Shown piece after piece: positions 26,348 through 35,238 of a DNA stretch of 64,000 bases (its first letter is position 1; each line of letters starts with the position of its first letter). Source of the DNA: an uncultured Lachnospiraceae bacterium (GTDB taxonomy: Bacteria > Bacillota > Clostridia > Lachnospirales > Lachnospiraceae); the NCBI GenBank assembly GCA_910579735.1, contig CAJTUZ010000005.1:62001-126000 (forward strand). The letters are read 5' to 3'. The position numbers were made by a program, and so were the translations under genes. The notes beneath the pieces are model-generated. The model was not told the DNA's origin and made no database searches. It saw nothing but the letters and a program-made list of their open reading frames with translations.

Positions 26348-28014
26348 GAGAACAGGAACCTCTTCATAATATGTCGATCGAACGGATAAAATCCGTTATT
26401 GATATCGTGCAGAAAGCTTCGGACGCGTATTTATTTATTCTGGATCTGACGTCGGACGTATATTTGATCCCGGAAAGTATGACGAAGCGCTTTGCACTGG
26501 ATTCGACGAGGATAGAAAACTGTACGGAAGCGCTCGTAAAGATCATTCACCCTTCGGATTATGCGATGTTGGCAGAGGATATTACAAATTGCAGAACGGG
26601 TAAACAGGATAAGCACAACCTGGAATATCGTTTCCTGGACCGCAATAACAGGGTGGTGTGGATCTGCTGCCGCGGAACGGTGGTCGTCGGGGAAGATGGT
26701 CACAGACTGTTAGTCGGCAAGATCACGGAACTCGGGCAGAAAGCCAAAGCAGATAATGTTACGGGACTGCGCAGAGAGATAAGGTTCCGGCTGAACGCAG
26801 AAGAATTTCTGCGGGATAAGCCGGACAGCATACGTTATTTTATGCGTATCGGCATTGACAACTTCAAAGAGATCAACGAAAAATACGGAACGGATGCCGG
26901 AGATGAAGTTCTGTATGAACTTTCCTGCTGCATTACCGAGACGGTAGGAGAGAAGGTAGATGTTTACAGGCTGGTAGCGGATGAATTTATGATCATGGAT
27001 ACTTTTTCCGAATCCGTTGATCCGCAGGCCGTTTATAACCGGATTGCCGAAAAGGTGGCGCAGGTCGTAAAAGAAAAGGGATACAGCCGGTTTTATACGA
27101 TCTCTGCCGGCGTTCTGACGAAGGACTTTGCCGGAAAAGGCAGCGACGATATCATGAAGCTGTCGGAGTTTGCCTTAAATGAGGCGAAGCGCAACGGCAG
27201 AAACCAGATGGCATTATTTAACCGGGAAAAGTATAATGAATATCTGCGTCAGCTGGATATCCGCAAAGAGCTGCGGCGGGATATTGCCGATGGTTTCCGC
27301 GGTTTTGAGGTGTATTACCAGCCGATCGTGGAAGCGGATACATACCGTGTGATCGGAGCAGAGGCATTGCTGCGCTGGAAAAGCGAAAAATACGGGGATG
27401 TTTCTCCTGCGGTCATGATACCTATCATGGAGGAAAGCGGACTGATCATTCCGGTAGGACGTTTCGTCTTATGGCATGCGGCCGCTATGTGTAAGAAATG
27501 GCTCGAAAAGATCCCTTCTTTTCATGTGAATGTGAATCTGTCTTATGTGCAGGTACACAGGAGCAATCTGATGGCCGATGTGGAGCGCTGTATGAAAGAA
27601 GTGGGAATTCCTTCGAACAGCCTCGTGCTGGAACTGACGGAAAGCGGCTATATCGAAACGGACAACCGGATACAGGAGCTGTTCCGGGACCTGAAGGAAA
27701 AAGAGATCAATCTGGCAATCGACGATTTCGGAACAGGATATTCCAATATGCGCTATCTGAAGGAGATCGAGGCGAAAACCATCAAACTGGATCGGAGCTT
27801 TGTACTGCAGGCTCTGGAGAATGATTATGACTATACGATCATCTGTCATTTGATCGATATGATACACAGCGTAGGTTCGATGGTCTGTATGGAAGGCATA
27901 GAGTATGAGCATGAGCTTGATAAGATGAAAAAAGCCAAGCCGGATATGATACAGGGGTATCTGTTCGGAAGGCCATCTCCTGCAGCGGTATTTGAAGAAC
28001 AGTTTCTTATGTGA
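26344..28014 (+). CDS. PAS-GGDEF-EAL protein, probable c-di-GMP phosphodiesterase
   Basis: Soluble 556-residue signalling protein. An N-terminal PAS-like domain (about 15-135; HPSDYAML, EYRFLDRNNRVVWI) is followed by a GGDEF domain whose signature is degenerate (VADEF, 211-215), so cyclase activity is unlikely; it may bind GTP instead. The EAL domain looks intact: EALLRW (Glu340), VNLS, ELTESG, DDFGTGYS, the KLDRS lysine, MEGIE and the final QGYLFGRP. It should hydrolyse c-di-GMP. No membrane helix is seen, so it senses a cytoplasmic cue. The start ATGA overlaps the pepF stop. Such proteins often control motility, in keeping with the SigD-like promoter at 36221. Confidence 0.92.
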   Translation: MREQEPLHNMSIERIKSVIDIVQKASDAYLFILDLTSDVYLIPESMTKRFALDSTRIENCTEALVKIIHPSDYAMLAEDITNCRTGKQDKHNLEYRFLDRNNRVVWICCRGTVVVGEDGHRLLVGKITELGQKAKADNVTGLRREIRFRLNAEEFLRDKPDSIRYFMRIGIDNFKEINEKYGTDAGDEVLYELSCCITETVGEKVDVYRLVADEFMIMDTFSESVDPQAVYNRIAEKVAQVVKEKGYSRFYTISAGVLTKDFAGKGSDDIMKLSEFALNEAKRNGRNQMALFNREKYNEYLRQLDIRKELRRDIADGFRGFEVYYQPIVEADTYRVIGAEALLRWKSEKYGDVSPAVMIPIMEESGLIIPVGRFVLWHAAAMCKKWLEKIPSFHVNVNLSYVQVHRSNLMADVERCMKEVGIPSNSLVLELTESGYIETDNRIQELFRDLKEKEINLAIDDFGTGYSNMRYLKEIEAKTIKLDRSFVLQALENDYDYTIICHLIDMIHSVGSMVCMEGIEYEHELDKMKKAKPDMIQGYLFGRPSPAAVFEEQFLM

Positions 28015-28038
28015 TCACAAGCAGTCGGATCCGCATGG

Positions 28039-29055
28039 TTATAGGTTCTCTCTGATGCGGATATCGAGATCAACATAGTTGTATTCCGACTGCGGAGACT
28101 CTCCGGTTGTCAGATTGGTGAACAGAATATCAAGGGGTTTTGAACCCTGTAAAAAGGGCTGTTGGCAGATAGTAGCTGCGATCAGTCCTTTTTCTATCAG
28201 CTTTTTCGTCGTTTCCACCATATCATAAGCGAACATTTTGATGTCGTACTGCCTCCCGGAGGCAATGACGGCGCGGCAGCCTCCGTATACGCCGCCGGCC
28301 GCGAAATAGAGCGCATTGATCTCAGGATGTTCTTTCAGAAGCCGTGCAGTCATTTCATAGCTTTCAAAATCATCATCCTGGTTCGTGATCGTTGCGGATA
28401 TGTGAACATTGTCATATTGCTGCATGACGCTTTGAAAACCGGCGATACGTTCCGTGTGGCACAGAACGTTTCGGGAACCGGATATAATGCCGATATACAC
28501 CTGGCCGGAAGTCATCAGGCGCAGCAGTCCTGCGGCGGTCTGCCCGGAACGGTAATAGTTGCTGCCCACATAAGCGATGCGTCTGGAATTTTCGATGTCG
28601 GTATTTAACGTAACGACCGGAATGCCCTGATCATATAGGGCGTTGATCCTGCGCCGTATGGCATTATCGTTATAGGGAGTGAGGGCCAGGCCGTTGATAC
28701 CTTCTTCAGTCAGTTCGTCGATGGCAAGGAGCTGCTCTTTCAGGCTGTATTCGGTCTGCCTGATCAGGACGGTACAGTTGTATCCTGCCAGTTCAGCAGC
28801 TTTGGCGGAGATACCGAGAAGGACTTCTTCGTAAAAGGGGTTGCCTGCGCCTAACAGGATAACGCCCAGCTTCAGCTTGCGTTTCTGTGCAGCGAGAACA
28901 ATCCCTGCTTTGTTGGGTTTATAGTCAAGTGCACGGGCAATCTCCAGTATCTTCTCTGCAGTTTTCGGATTGACCGATCCGCGGTGATTGAGGACGCGGT
29001 CCACGGTGCCTCTCGATACGCCGGCAAGCGCCGCGATTTCTTTGATAGTTGCCAT
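28039..29055 (-). CDS. LacI-family transcriptional regulator
   Basis: DNA-binding repressor probably controlling the divergent kinase/isomerase operon in response to a sugar. The 338-residue product has an N-terminal LacI helix-turn-helix (TIKEIAALAGVSRGTVDRVL) and hinge, then a periplasmic-binding-protein-like sugar domain (KLGVILLGAGNPFYEE, GLALTPYNDNAI, YVGSNYY). The GTVDRVL recognition helix differs from the common STVSRVL, marking the ribose-binding-type subgroup. Start at 29055 is supported by GGGAGA 6-7 bases upstream; in-frame extensions further upstream are not conserved-looking sequence. It is convergent with the EAL gene and divergent from the operon start, 271 bases away. Confidence 0.93.
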   Translation of the reverse strand: MATIKEIAALAGVSRGTVDRVLNHRGSVNPKTAEKILEIARALDYKPNKAGIVLAAQKRKLKLGVILLGAGNPFYEEVLLGISAKAAELAGYNCTVLIRQTEYSLKEQLLAIDELTEEGINGLALTPYNDNAIRRRINALYDQGIPVVTLNTDIENSRRIAYVGSNYYRSGQTAAGLLRLMTSGQVYIGIISGSRNVLCHTERIAGFQSVMQQYDNVHISATITNQDDDFESYEMTARLLKEHPEINALYFAAGGVYGGCRAVIASGRQYDIKMFAYDMVETTKKLIEKGLIAATICQQPFLQGSKPLDILFTNLTTGESPQSEYNYVDLDIRIRENL

Positions 29056-29230
29056 AGGTTTCTCCCGGAAAGTTTCGCGCTTTATTTTTTTAAAGTTACC
29101 ATAACATGACACATAAGTCAAACCCAAAACGGGAACGGGAACAATATCGTGATTTTCACCAAACATATCAAAAGAAAACCGCAGTAAATTCCTGATGTTT
29201 TGTACATTTTTCCAAAATTCATACAGGGAC

Positions 29231-29259
29231 TTGATTTTCTGATTTTGAAGGATTATGAT
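29231..29259 (+). promoter_or_regulatory. SigA-type promoter of the sugar kinase operon
   Basis: TTGATT (29231-29236), a 17-base spacer and TATGAT (29254-29259). Transcription would start near 29266, giving a leader of about 60 bases before xylB. Confidence 0.75.
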
Positions 29260-29268
29260 AAAAGAAAC

Positions 29269-29280
29269 GTGCCCGTGCAC
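29269..29280. promoter_or_regulatory. Candidate LacI-type operator
   Basis: GTGCCCGTGCAC has complementary GTGC/GCAC ends and lies just after the predicted transcription start, a normal repressor position. GCCCGT (29271-29276) can also pair with ACGGGC (29293-29298) in the RNA. Binding by the divergent LacI protein is inferred from position only. Confidence 0.4.
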
Positions 29281-29326
29281 ATAAGATTGCGGACGGGCGG
29301 CAAAAATAAAGTCAGGGAGGTTCACA

Positions 29327-30796
29327 ATGCTGTACATAGGCGTAGATTTAGGAACATCGGCAGTCAAATTACTCTTAATGGATCAGGACGGTAAGATACA
29401 AAATATCGTCTCAAAAGAATATCCTTTGTATTTTCCGCATCCGGGCTGGTCGGAGCAGAAACCGGAGGATTGGTATGAGCAGACGATGGCGGGCATAGAA
29501 GAATTGATAAAAGATTCCGATAAAAGCCAGGTAGCGGGCATCAGCTTCGGCGGACAGATGCACGGACTGGTTATTCTGGATGAAAAAGACGAAGTCATCA
29601 GACCGGCGATTCTCTGGAATGACGGCAGAACCTCGGAAGAATGCGACTATTTAAATAACGTGATCGGGAAAGATAAACTTTCCGAGTATACCGCCAATAT
29701 TTCGTTTACCGGATTTACGGCGCCCAAGGTTCTCTGGGTGAAAAACAAAGAACCTGAGAACTTCGCAAGAATATGCAAGATCATGCTGCCTAAAGACTAT
29801 ATCGCTTATAAACTGACAGGCGTTCATTGTACGGACGTATCCGATGCGTCCGGCATGCTTCTTTTTGACGTGAAGAACCGCTGCTGGTCGAAAGAAATGT
29901 GCGAAATCTGCAGCGTTAAAGAAGAGCAGCTTGCAAAGATATATGAAAGCTACGAAACGGTCGGCACACTGCTTCCCGAAGTTGCAGACAAACTGGGTCT
30001 TCCCGCTTCTGTGAAGGTGGCGGCAGGCGCCGGTGACAATGCGGCGGCAGCAGTAGGAACGGGAACAGTCGGCGATGGCATGTGCAATATTTCCCTCGGC
30101 ACGAGCGGAACGATTTTCATCTCCTCCAATAAATTCGGCGTGGATAAATACAATGCCCTTCATGCTTTTGCGCATGCGGATGGACATTATCATCTTATGG
30201 GATGTATGCTCAGCGCCGCTTCCTGTAATAAATGGTGGATGGACGAGATCATCGGCACGACGGATTATGCTGCACAGCAGAAGGAAATCGATAAACTCGG
30301 CGAGAATCATGTATACTTCCTGCCGTATCTTATGGGAGAACGTTCTCCGCACAATAATCCGAATGCCAGAGGTACCTTTATCGGCATGACAATGGATACG
30401 ACAAGAGCCGATATGACACAGGCCGTTCTGGAAGGCGTGGCGTTTGCACTCAGAGATTCCTTTGAAGTTGCCAGATCGCTCGGCATTCAAATAGAAAGGA
30501 CGAAGATCTGCGGCGGGGGTGCGAAGAGTCCGCTCTGGAAGAAGATGATCGCCAATATCCTGAATCTGAAAGTGGATGTGATCGAAAGTGAAGAAGGCCC
30601 TGCTATGGGCGGCGCGATGTTAGCGGCGGTTGCCTGCGGCGAGTATGCCGATGTGGAAGCTGCGGCGGCAAAGATCGTCAAAGTGGTGGATACGGTAGAA
30701 CCCGATCCGGAACTTGTTGCAAAATACGAGGCGCGCTATCAGCAGTTTAAGGAAATCTATCCGGCATGTAAGGCGCTCTTTGACAAAATTGTGTAA
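29327..30796 (+). CDS. xylB: Xylulokinase-type FGGY sugar kinase
   Basis: Phosphorylates a pentulose, probably D-xylulose, to its 5-phosphate for the pentose phosphate pathway. The 489-residue product has the FGGY ATPase fold: phosphate-1 motif GVDLGTSAVK, the substrate motif QMHGLV with WNDGR, the ISLGTSGT phosphate-2 motif, and ICGGGAKSPLW with GPAMGGAMLAA near the end, all close to XylB. A related ribulokinase or fuculokinase role cannot be excluded because the isomerase two genes on is of the fucose/arabinose type. GGGAGG sits 6 bases before the ATG. First gene of a three-gene operon divergent from the LacI regulator. Confidence 0.9.
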   Translation: MLYIGVDLGTSAVKLLLMDQDGKIQNIVSKEYPLYFPHPGWSEQKPEDWYEQTMAGIEELIKDSDKSQVAGISFGGQMHGLVILDEKDEVIRPAILWNDGRTSEECDYLNNVIGKDKLSEYTANISFTGFTAPKVLWVKNKEPENFARICKIMLPKDYIAYKLTGVHCTDVSDASGMLLFDVKNRCWSKEMCEICSVKEEQLAKIYESYETVGTLLPEVADKLGLPASVKVAAGAGDNAAAAVGTGTVGDGMCNISLGTSGTIFISSNKFGVDKYNALHAFAHADGHYHLMGCMLSAASCNKWWMDEIIGTTDYAAQQKEIDKLGENHVYFLPYLMGERSPHNNPNARGTFIGMTMDTTRADMTQAVLEGVAFALRDSFEVARSLGIQIERTKICGGGAKSPLWKKMIANILNLKVDVIESEEGPAMGGAMLAAVACGEYADVEAAAAKIVKVVDTVEPDPELVAKYEARYQQFKEIYPACKALFDKIV

Positions 30797-30910
30797 TCCG
30801 GATAACGAAAGCAGGAGAAGTTCATATAGAAATTTCATATGAGAACTTCAAAACAGGAAATGAAAAAATGGCAGAATACAGAAAACGTACAGAAAGGAGT
30901 TCAAAACTAT

Positions 30911-31534
30911 ATGGAAATTAAGAAAATTTCAGATCCCGCATTCCGCAAATACGGAAGAGTAGTACAGGGTATTGATTTCAGCGATCTGGTGGAGGCGATT
31001 AAGAAAGAAACCCCGCTGCCCGATGGCGTTGCATATGAACCTTCTATTGCAGCGTTAGAGGCTACGAAGGCGGCCAAGGAGCTGCAAAAGAGGACGTACG
31101 GCGAACTGCCGATAGAGGTAGGCTACTGCAACGGACATAATTATAAGCTGAATGCGATCGAGTACCACAGAAGTTCCGAGATCAATGTGGCAGCGACGGA
31201 CGCGGTGCTGATCGTCGGCATGCAGCAGGACATTACGGATGATTTCACCTATGAAACCGCGAAAATGGAGGCATTTTTAGTACCGGCCGGTACGGCGGTG
31301 GAAGTTTATGCGACGACGCTGCATTACGCGCCGTGCAGTGCAGACGAAGGCGGATTTAAAGTCGGCATCGTTTTGCCCGCAGGCACGAATTATCCGTTAA
31401 AAGAAAGTCATGCAGGATGGGAAGACGCTCTGATAACTGCGCAGAATAAATGGCTGATCGGACATGCCGAGGGCGGTCTGGACGAAGGCGCGCACATCGG
31501 TCTTGTCGGAAAGAACCTGGACATCAGGGAATAA
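30911..31534 (+). CDS. DUF4867 family protein
   Basis: A 207-residue soluble protein with no membrane segment. I recognise it as the DUF4867 family, which regularly accompanies FGGY kinases and fucose/arabinose-type isomerases in Clostridia. YHRSSEINVA, FLVPAGTAVEVYATTLHYAPC and GTNYPLKE suggest a cupin-like beta barrel with His and Glu residues that could bind metal. It may be a sugar lyase or isomerase accessory enzyme, but no activity is known to me. Start at 30911 is set by AAAGGAG at 30894-30900; an in-frame start at 30839 has no site. It lies 114 bases after the kinase and 69 before the isomerase. Confidence 0.82.
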   Translation: MEIKKISDPAFRKYGRVVQGIDFSDLVEAIKKETPLPDGVAYEPSIAALEATKAAKELQKRTYGELPIEVGYCNGHNYKLNAIEYHRSSEINVAATDAVLIVGMQQDITDDFTYETAKMEAFLVPAGTAVEVYATTLHYAPCSADEGGFKVGIVLPAGTNYPLKESHAGWEDALITAQNKWLIGHAEGGLDEGAHIGLVGKNLDIRE

Positions 31535-31603
31535 ACGTTTTGAGAAAATGATTGGCAGCAATATGATAATATACCGGTAGAACCGGTTAAAGGAGGATAT
31601 AAT

Positions 31604-33088
31604 ATGAACAACTTACCAAAAGTAAAAATCGGTATCGTGGCAGTCAGCCGTGACTGTTTCCCGGCATCTTTGGCGGTTAACAGAAGAAAAGCTCTCGTAG
31701 AAGCCTACAATAAGGCATATGATCCGACAGATATTTATGAGTGTCCTGTCTGCATTATCGAGAGTGAGATCGATATGGTGAATGCCCTGAAAGATATCAA
31801 AGAAAACGGCTGTAACGCACTTTGCGTATATCTTGGAAACTTCGGACCTGAAATTTCCGAGACGTTACTTGCGAAACATTTCGAAGGACCGAAGATGTTT
31901 GTAGCGGCTGCTGAAGAATCACAGAACGATCTGATTCAGGGACGCGGCGACGCATACTGCGGAATGCTGAATGCAAGCTATAACTTAAAACTTCGTAACG
32001 TAAAGGCATATATCCCGGAATATCCGGTAGGGGATGCTGAAGACTGCGCGCAGATGATCCACGAATTTGTACCGATCGCACGTGCCATTGCGGCGCTTTC
32101 AAGCTTGAAGATCATTTCTTTCGGACCTCGTCCGCTTAACTTCCTTGCTTGTAACGCACCGATCAAACAGCTTTACAACCTGGGTGTTGAGATCGAAGAA
32201 AATTCCGAACTCGATCTGTTTGAAGCATTCAACAAACATGAGGGCGACGCCCGTATCCCGGATGTTGTGAAGGATATGGAAGCAGAACTTGGCGCAGGCA
32301 ACAATAAACCGGAGATTCTGCCCAAACTGGCACAGTACGAACTGACGCTGCTTGACTGGATCGAAGAGCACAAAGGATACAGAGAGTATGTTGCGATCGC
32401 AGGAAAATGCTGGCCTGCATTCCAGACACAGTTCGGATTCGTTCCCTGCTTCGTTAACAGCCGTCTGACGGGAAGAGGCATTCCGGTATCCTGCGAAGTG
32501 GATATTTACGGCTGCCTGAGCGAATTTATCGGTGAAGCTGTCAGCGATGATATCGTTACGCTTCTGGATATCAATAACTCCGTACCGAAGGATATGTATA
32601 AAGAGTCTATCGAAAATAAATTCGATTATAAATATACAGATACTTTCATGGGCTTCCACTGCGGCAATACCTGCTCTAAGAAACTTTCCAAGTGCAGCAT
32701 GGAATACCAGATGATCATGGCAAGAAGCCTTCCGGAAGAAGTAACACAGGGTACTTTGGAAGGAGATATCGTTCCCGGCAATATCACATTCTATCGTTTA
32801 CAGAGTACTGCAGACAATATTCTGCGTGCATATGTGGCAGAGGGTGAAGTCCTTCCGGTAGCAACCAGATCATTCGGCGGTATCGGCGTATTCGCTATTC
32901 CGGAAATGGGAAGATTCTATCGTCATGTATTGATCGAGAAGAACTATCCGCACCACGGCGCGGTTGCATTCGGACATTTCGGCAAAGCGTTGTATGAAGT
33001 ATTTAAATACATCGGCGTAGAGGTAAGCGAGATTGGTTATAACCAGCCTAAGAGCCTGCCGTATCCGACGGAGAATCCGTTCGCATAA
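31604..33088 (+). CDS. L-fucose/L-arabinose isomerase family protein
   Basis: Predicted cytoplasmic aldose-ketose isomerase, 494 residues, giving the ketose that the kinase upstream phosphorylates. The N-terminal half has the Rossmann-like fold of the family (VKIGIVAVSRDCF, NALCVYLGNFGPE); the C-terminal half carries candidate metal ligands in CEVDIYG, FHCGNTCS and the final HHGAVAFGHFG. It is nearer the uncharacterised group often paired with DUF4867 than to classic FucI or AraA, so the substrate is open (L-arabinose, L-fucose or D-xylose-type sugars). AAAGGAGG lies about 8 bases before the ATG. A terminator shared with the convergent gene follows. Confidence 0.85.
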   Translation: MNNLPKVKIGIVAVSRDCFPASLAVNRRKALVEAYNKAYDPTDIYECPVCIIESEIDMVNALKDIKENGCNALCVYLGNFGPEISETLLAKHFEGPKMFVAAAEESQNDLIQGRGDAYCGMLNASYNLKLRNVKAYIPEYPVGDAEDCAQMIHEFVPIARAIAALSSLKIISFGPRPLNFLACNAPIKQLYNLGVEIEENSELDLFEAFNKHEGDARIPDVVKDMEAELGAGNNKPEILPKLAQYELTLLDWIEEHKGYREYVAIAGKCWPAFQTQFGFVPCFVNSRLTGRGIPVSCEVDIYGCLSEFIGEAVSDDIVTLLDINNSVPKDMYKESIENKFDYKYTDTFMGFHCGNTCSKKLSKCSMEYQMIMARSLPEEVTQGTLEGDIVPGNITFYRLQSTADNILRAYVAEGEVLPVATRSFGGIGVFAIPEMGRFYRHVLIEKNYPHHGAVAFGHFGKALYEVFKYIGVEVSEIGYNQPKSLPYPTENPFA

Positions 33089-33105
33089 GAAAAAGAAGAT
33101 ATGAA

Positions 33106-33137
33106 AAAAGGTCAGGCTGTTTCAGCCTGGCCTTTTT
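33106..33137. terminator. Bidirectional intrinsic terminator
   Basis: A 14-base arm (33106-33119) pairs with 33123-33136 across a TTT loop, with A and T tracts on opposite sides so it can act on both strands. It separates the isomerase gene from the convergent FliD-like gene. Confidence 0.92.
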
Positions 33138-33153
33138 ATTGTGTTTGGTCTTT

Positions 33154-34386
33154 TTACATAACTGTGTCCAGAGTCGAACCGACTGCAGCGGCACTGTAAC
33201 CGCCCTGGCTTGTATAAGTCTGTCCGTTCAGGGATTCTCCCTGTGTAGCATAGCGGTAGATCTGATTGATTCTGTCTGTCATCTTCTCCGCAAAAGAATA
33301 TGATCCGGTAAACAGACTCTTTACTTTGCTCATATCGGCATCTTTAAATTTCTCTTCATCGACGGAAAGCGATTTGTCGGAATTTAATGTAACGCCGATC
33401 TTGGAAAATGCGCTCTTGTTATTGCTTACGAGATTTTTTAAATAATCCGTCTGTTTGATCACATTAGAGTTTACACTGTTCGAAGATTTTTTAATCAGTG
33501 CGTTGTAATCTTTGACGAAAGCAGAAAACGCATTATATACGTCGTCTTTGTTGTCATTATCGATCGTCATCGTTCCGAGTTTTTCAACGGATTTATAAAG
33601 CGTGTCTGCCAATTTGGCTGACGCCGAATCTTTGGCAGTCTTGGAAGTTCCTTTATCGGCAGAAACGTCGTCTGTCTTGTCGCCTGATGAGATGCTTCCC
33701 GTAGAGCCGGCATATTTGGCTTTGGAGGAAGTAACGGCTTCGCCGTCGCCTGCTGCACGGTAGATCCTGCTTGCCCTGTCGGCCGCTTTGTCTGCAAAGG
33801 AATTAACGCCTTTGAATAAAGTGGTCAGCGTAGGAATATTGGTTGCGCCGGTCCTCTCGTTTACTTTCTTAAAAGTATCTTCATCGATCGATAAAGTGCG
33901 GTCGGAGTTCATTGTGATCCCGATTTTGGCAAATAATTTGTGATTCTGGTAAGTATAGTCGTTTAAAGCGTCCGCCTGCGCCTTAACAGCAGAATTCTTA
34001 CTCTTGGAAGCGCTTGTCATCATAGAATTGTAATCTTTGACAAATGCGGATACTTTGTCATACAATTCGTCCATATTGTCTTCGCTGTAATCAAGTCCGC
34101 TCATTTTGGATGCGGTTTCGTAGAATTTCCTTGCAGCGCTGGAAGATGCAGCATCTTTTGTTTTTTTGGATTTGCTGCTCACAGAGTCGGAAGACTCGGC
34201 TTCTTCTTCCGCTTTTTGCTTTGCATAATAGGCTTTCATCATTTTGCCGTAGCTGCCGTTTTTGATAGAAGCATAGTCGGTCAGCAGAGTTGAAGCGCCT
34301 GCGCCGCCTGCCGTACCGCCGCCGCCAAGCAGACTGGAATAAACGTTAGACATGCCGGAATCCAATCCGGAAATACCCTTTCCCAT
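33154..34386 (-). CDS. FliD C-terminal-like tandem-repeat protein
   Basis: A 410-residue hydrophilic, Ser/Lys-rich protein without signal peptide or membrane helix. It contains two copies of one module, roughly residues 85-216 and 258-384. Each has an AFVKDYN helix, a KIG(I/V)T(M/L)NSD turn, an LS(I/V)DEE-type block, and an SFA(D/E)K helix ending in IYR. This pattern matches the C-terminal part of the flagellar cap/hook-associated protein FliD. Full FliD proteins have one copy plus an N-terminal domain, which is missing here. No other flagellar gene is in the window. AAAGGAG lies 9 bases before ATG 34386. Possible roles are export through the flagellar system or a surface filament component (inference). 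Confidence 0.8.
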   Translation of the reverse strand: MGKGISGLDSGMSNVYSSLLGGGGTAGGAGASTLLTDYASIKNGSYGKMMKAYYAKQKAEEEAESSDSVSSKSKKTKDAASSSAARKFYETASKMSGLDYSEDNMDELYDKVSAFVKDYNSMMTSASKSKNSAVKAQADALNDYTYQNHKLFAKIGITMNSDRTLSIDEDTFKKVNERTGATNIPTLTTLFKGVNSFADKAADRASRIYRAAGDGEAVTSSKAKYAGSTGSISSGDKTDDVSADKGTSKTAKDSASAKLADTLYKSVEKLGTMTIDNDNKDDVYNAFSAFVKDYNALIKKSSNSVNSNVIKQTDYLKNLVSNNKSAFSKIGVTLNSDKSLSVDEEKFKDADMSKVKSLFTGSYSFAEKMTDRINQIYRYATQGESLNGQTYTSQGGYSAAAVGSTLDTVM

Positions 34387-34583
34387 AATCAATCACTCCT
34401 TTGATATCATTTTTTTGGCATCCATGCCATATCAAGTTAATAACTCTTATGTATATTATTTCGGCATATCTTTATATTTGTGAAGGGGAAAATTAGAAAA
34501 AATTTCAAATTTCATGACATTTTTCGGCCCGTCTGTGCATGGCTGGACAAAATGATCGGCAAAAACATTTTTTATGATAATGC

Positions 34584-34612
34584 TTGCAGTACGTTCAGAA
34601 TTCCGTCATAAT
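34584..34612 (+). promoter_or_regulatory. Putative SigA-type promoter
   Basis: TTGCAG (34584-34589) and CATAAT (34607-34612) with a 17-base spacer, about 46 bases before the membrane protein gene. The rest of the 271-base region 34387-34657 is AT-rich with no further feature I can name. Confidence 0.45.
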
Positions 34613-34657
34613 AAGAGGGACAGGATTTTATTAGAAAAACGGGGGCAGTACATTTTT

Positions 34658-35152
34658 ATGAAAAAAACAGGAAATGAACTTTTACAGTTTTTAGCGGGAC
34701 TTGCGATGCTTGTTGTGGGACTTTATATTTTCTCACAGAAGGTTATGGTTTCATCATCATTTTTCGGCGGCGGTATGTGGCTTGGCGGTTTCCGCATGAG
34801 CGGCGGCATCATCATGATCCCGTTTATTATCGGGATTATCTGGATGTTTGCTTCAGGGGGCAGCTTTGCATCCAAAGTATTCAGCGGTCTGGGAGTGCTG
34901 CTTATTATTGTATCCATTATTTTGTCTACCAATATATCGTTGGTGCATATTTCCCTCTTTGAGTGGATCGTAATACTGGTCCTGATCTTTGGCGGCGCGG
35001 GAATATTGGCAAGGATCCTGCTCGCCGTACCGCGCCGGAATATGGATGTAATAGACGAAAACGAAAGACTGGATGACAACAGAGACAAAGTACGCAGGAT
35101 AGAGCGCAGCATCGACATAGAAATCGAAGAGATCAAAAAGAACAATCCGTAA
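34658..35152 (+). CDS. Small integral membrane protein of unknown function
   Basis: A 164-residue protein with about four membrane helices (10-28, 42-62, 67-88, 94-120) separated by short Gly-rich turns, and a charged, probably helical cytoplasmic tail rich in Glu, Arg and Asp. I do not recognise the family. The start ATG at 34658 follows a weak GGGGGC; a longer in-frame reading to 34574 overlaps the promoter and is unlikely. It lies 86 bases before the polysaccharide deacetylase gene, whose product is also membrane anchored. Confidence 0.7.
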   Translation: MKKTGNELLQFLAGLAMLVVGLYIFSQKVMVSSSFFGGGMWLGGFRMSGGIIMIPFIIGIIWMFASGGSFASKVFSGLGVLLIIVSIILSTNISLVHISLFEWIVILVLIFGGAGILARILLAVPRRNMDVIDENERLDDNRDKVRRIERSIDIEIEEIKKNNP

Positions 35153-35238
35153 AAAGGACAACGTTTCGGCCGTAATTATTTTCAAAAGTGTGAATCAACC
35201 GGCATATACTGTACAAATAATAGTGCAGGGGGATTTTC

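Noticed and set aside
29056..29230. Catabolite-responsive element in the LacI/xylB intergenic region
   Set aside because: Partial matches such as TGAAAATC near 29150 do not fit the cre consensus well enough.
34458..34465. SigD-like -10 (GCCGAAAT, minus strand) upstream of the FliD-like gene
   Set aside because: One mismatch in the -10 and no TAAA at 14-16 bases upstream, so a SigD promoter cannot be claimed; it remains suggestive beside the good site at 36221.
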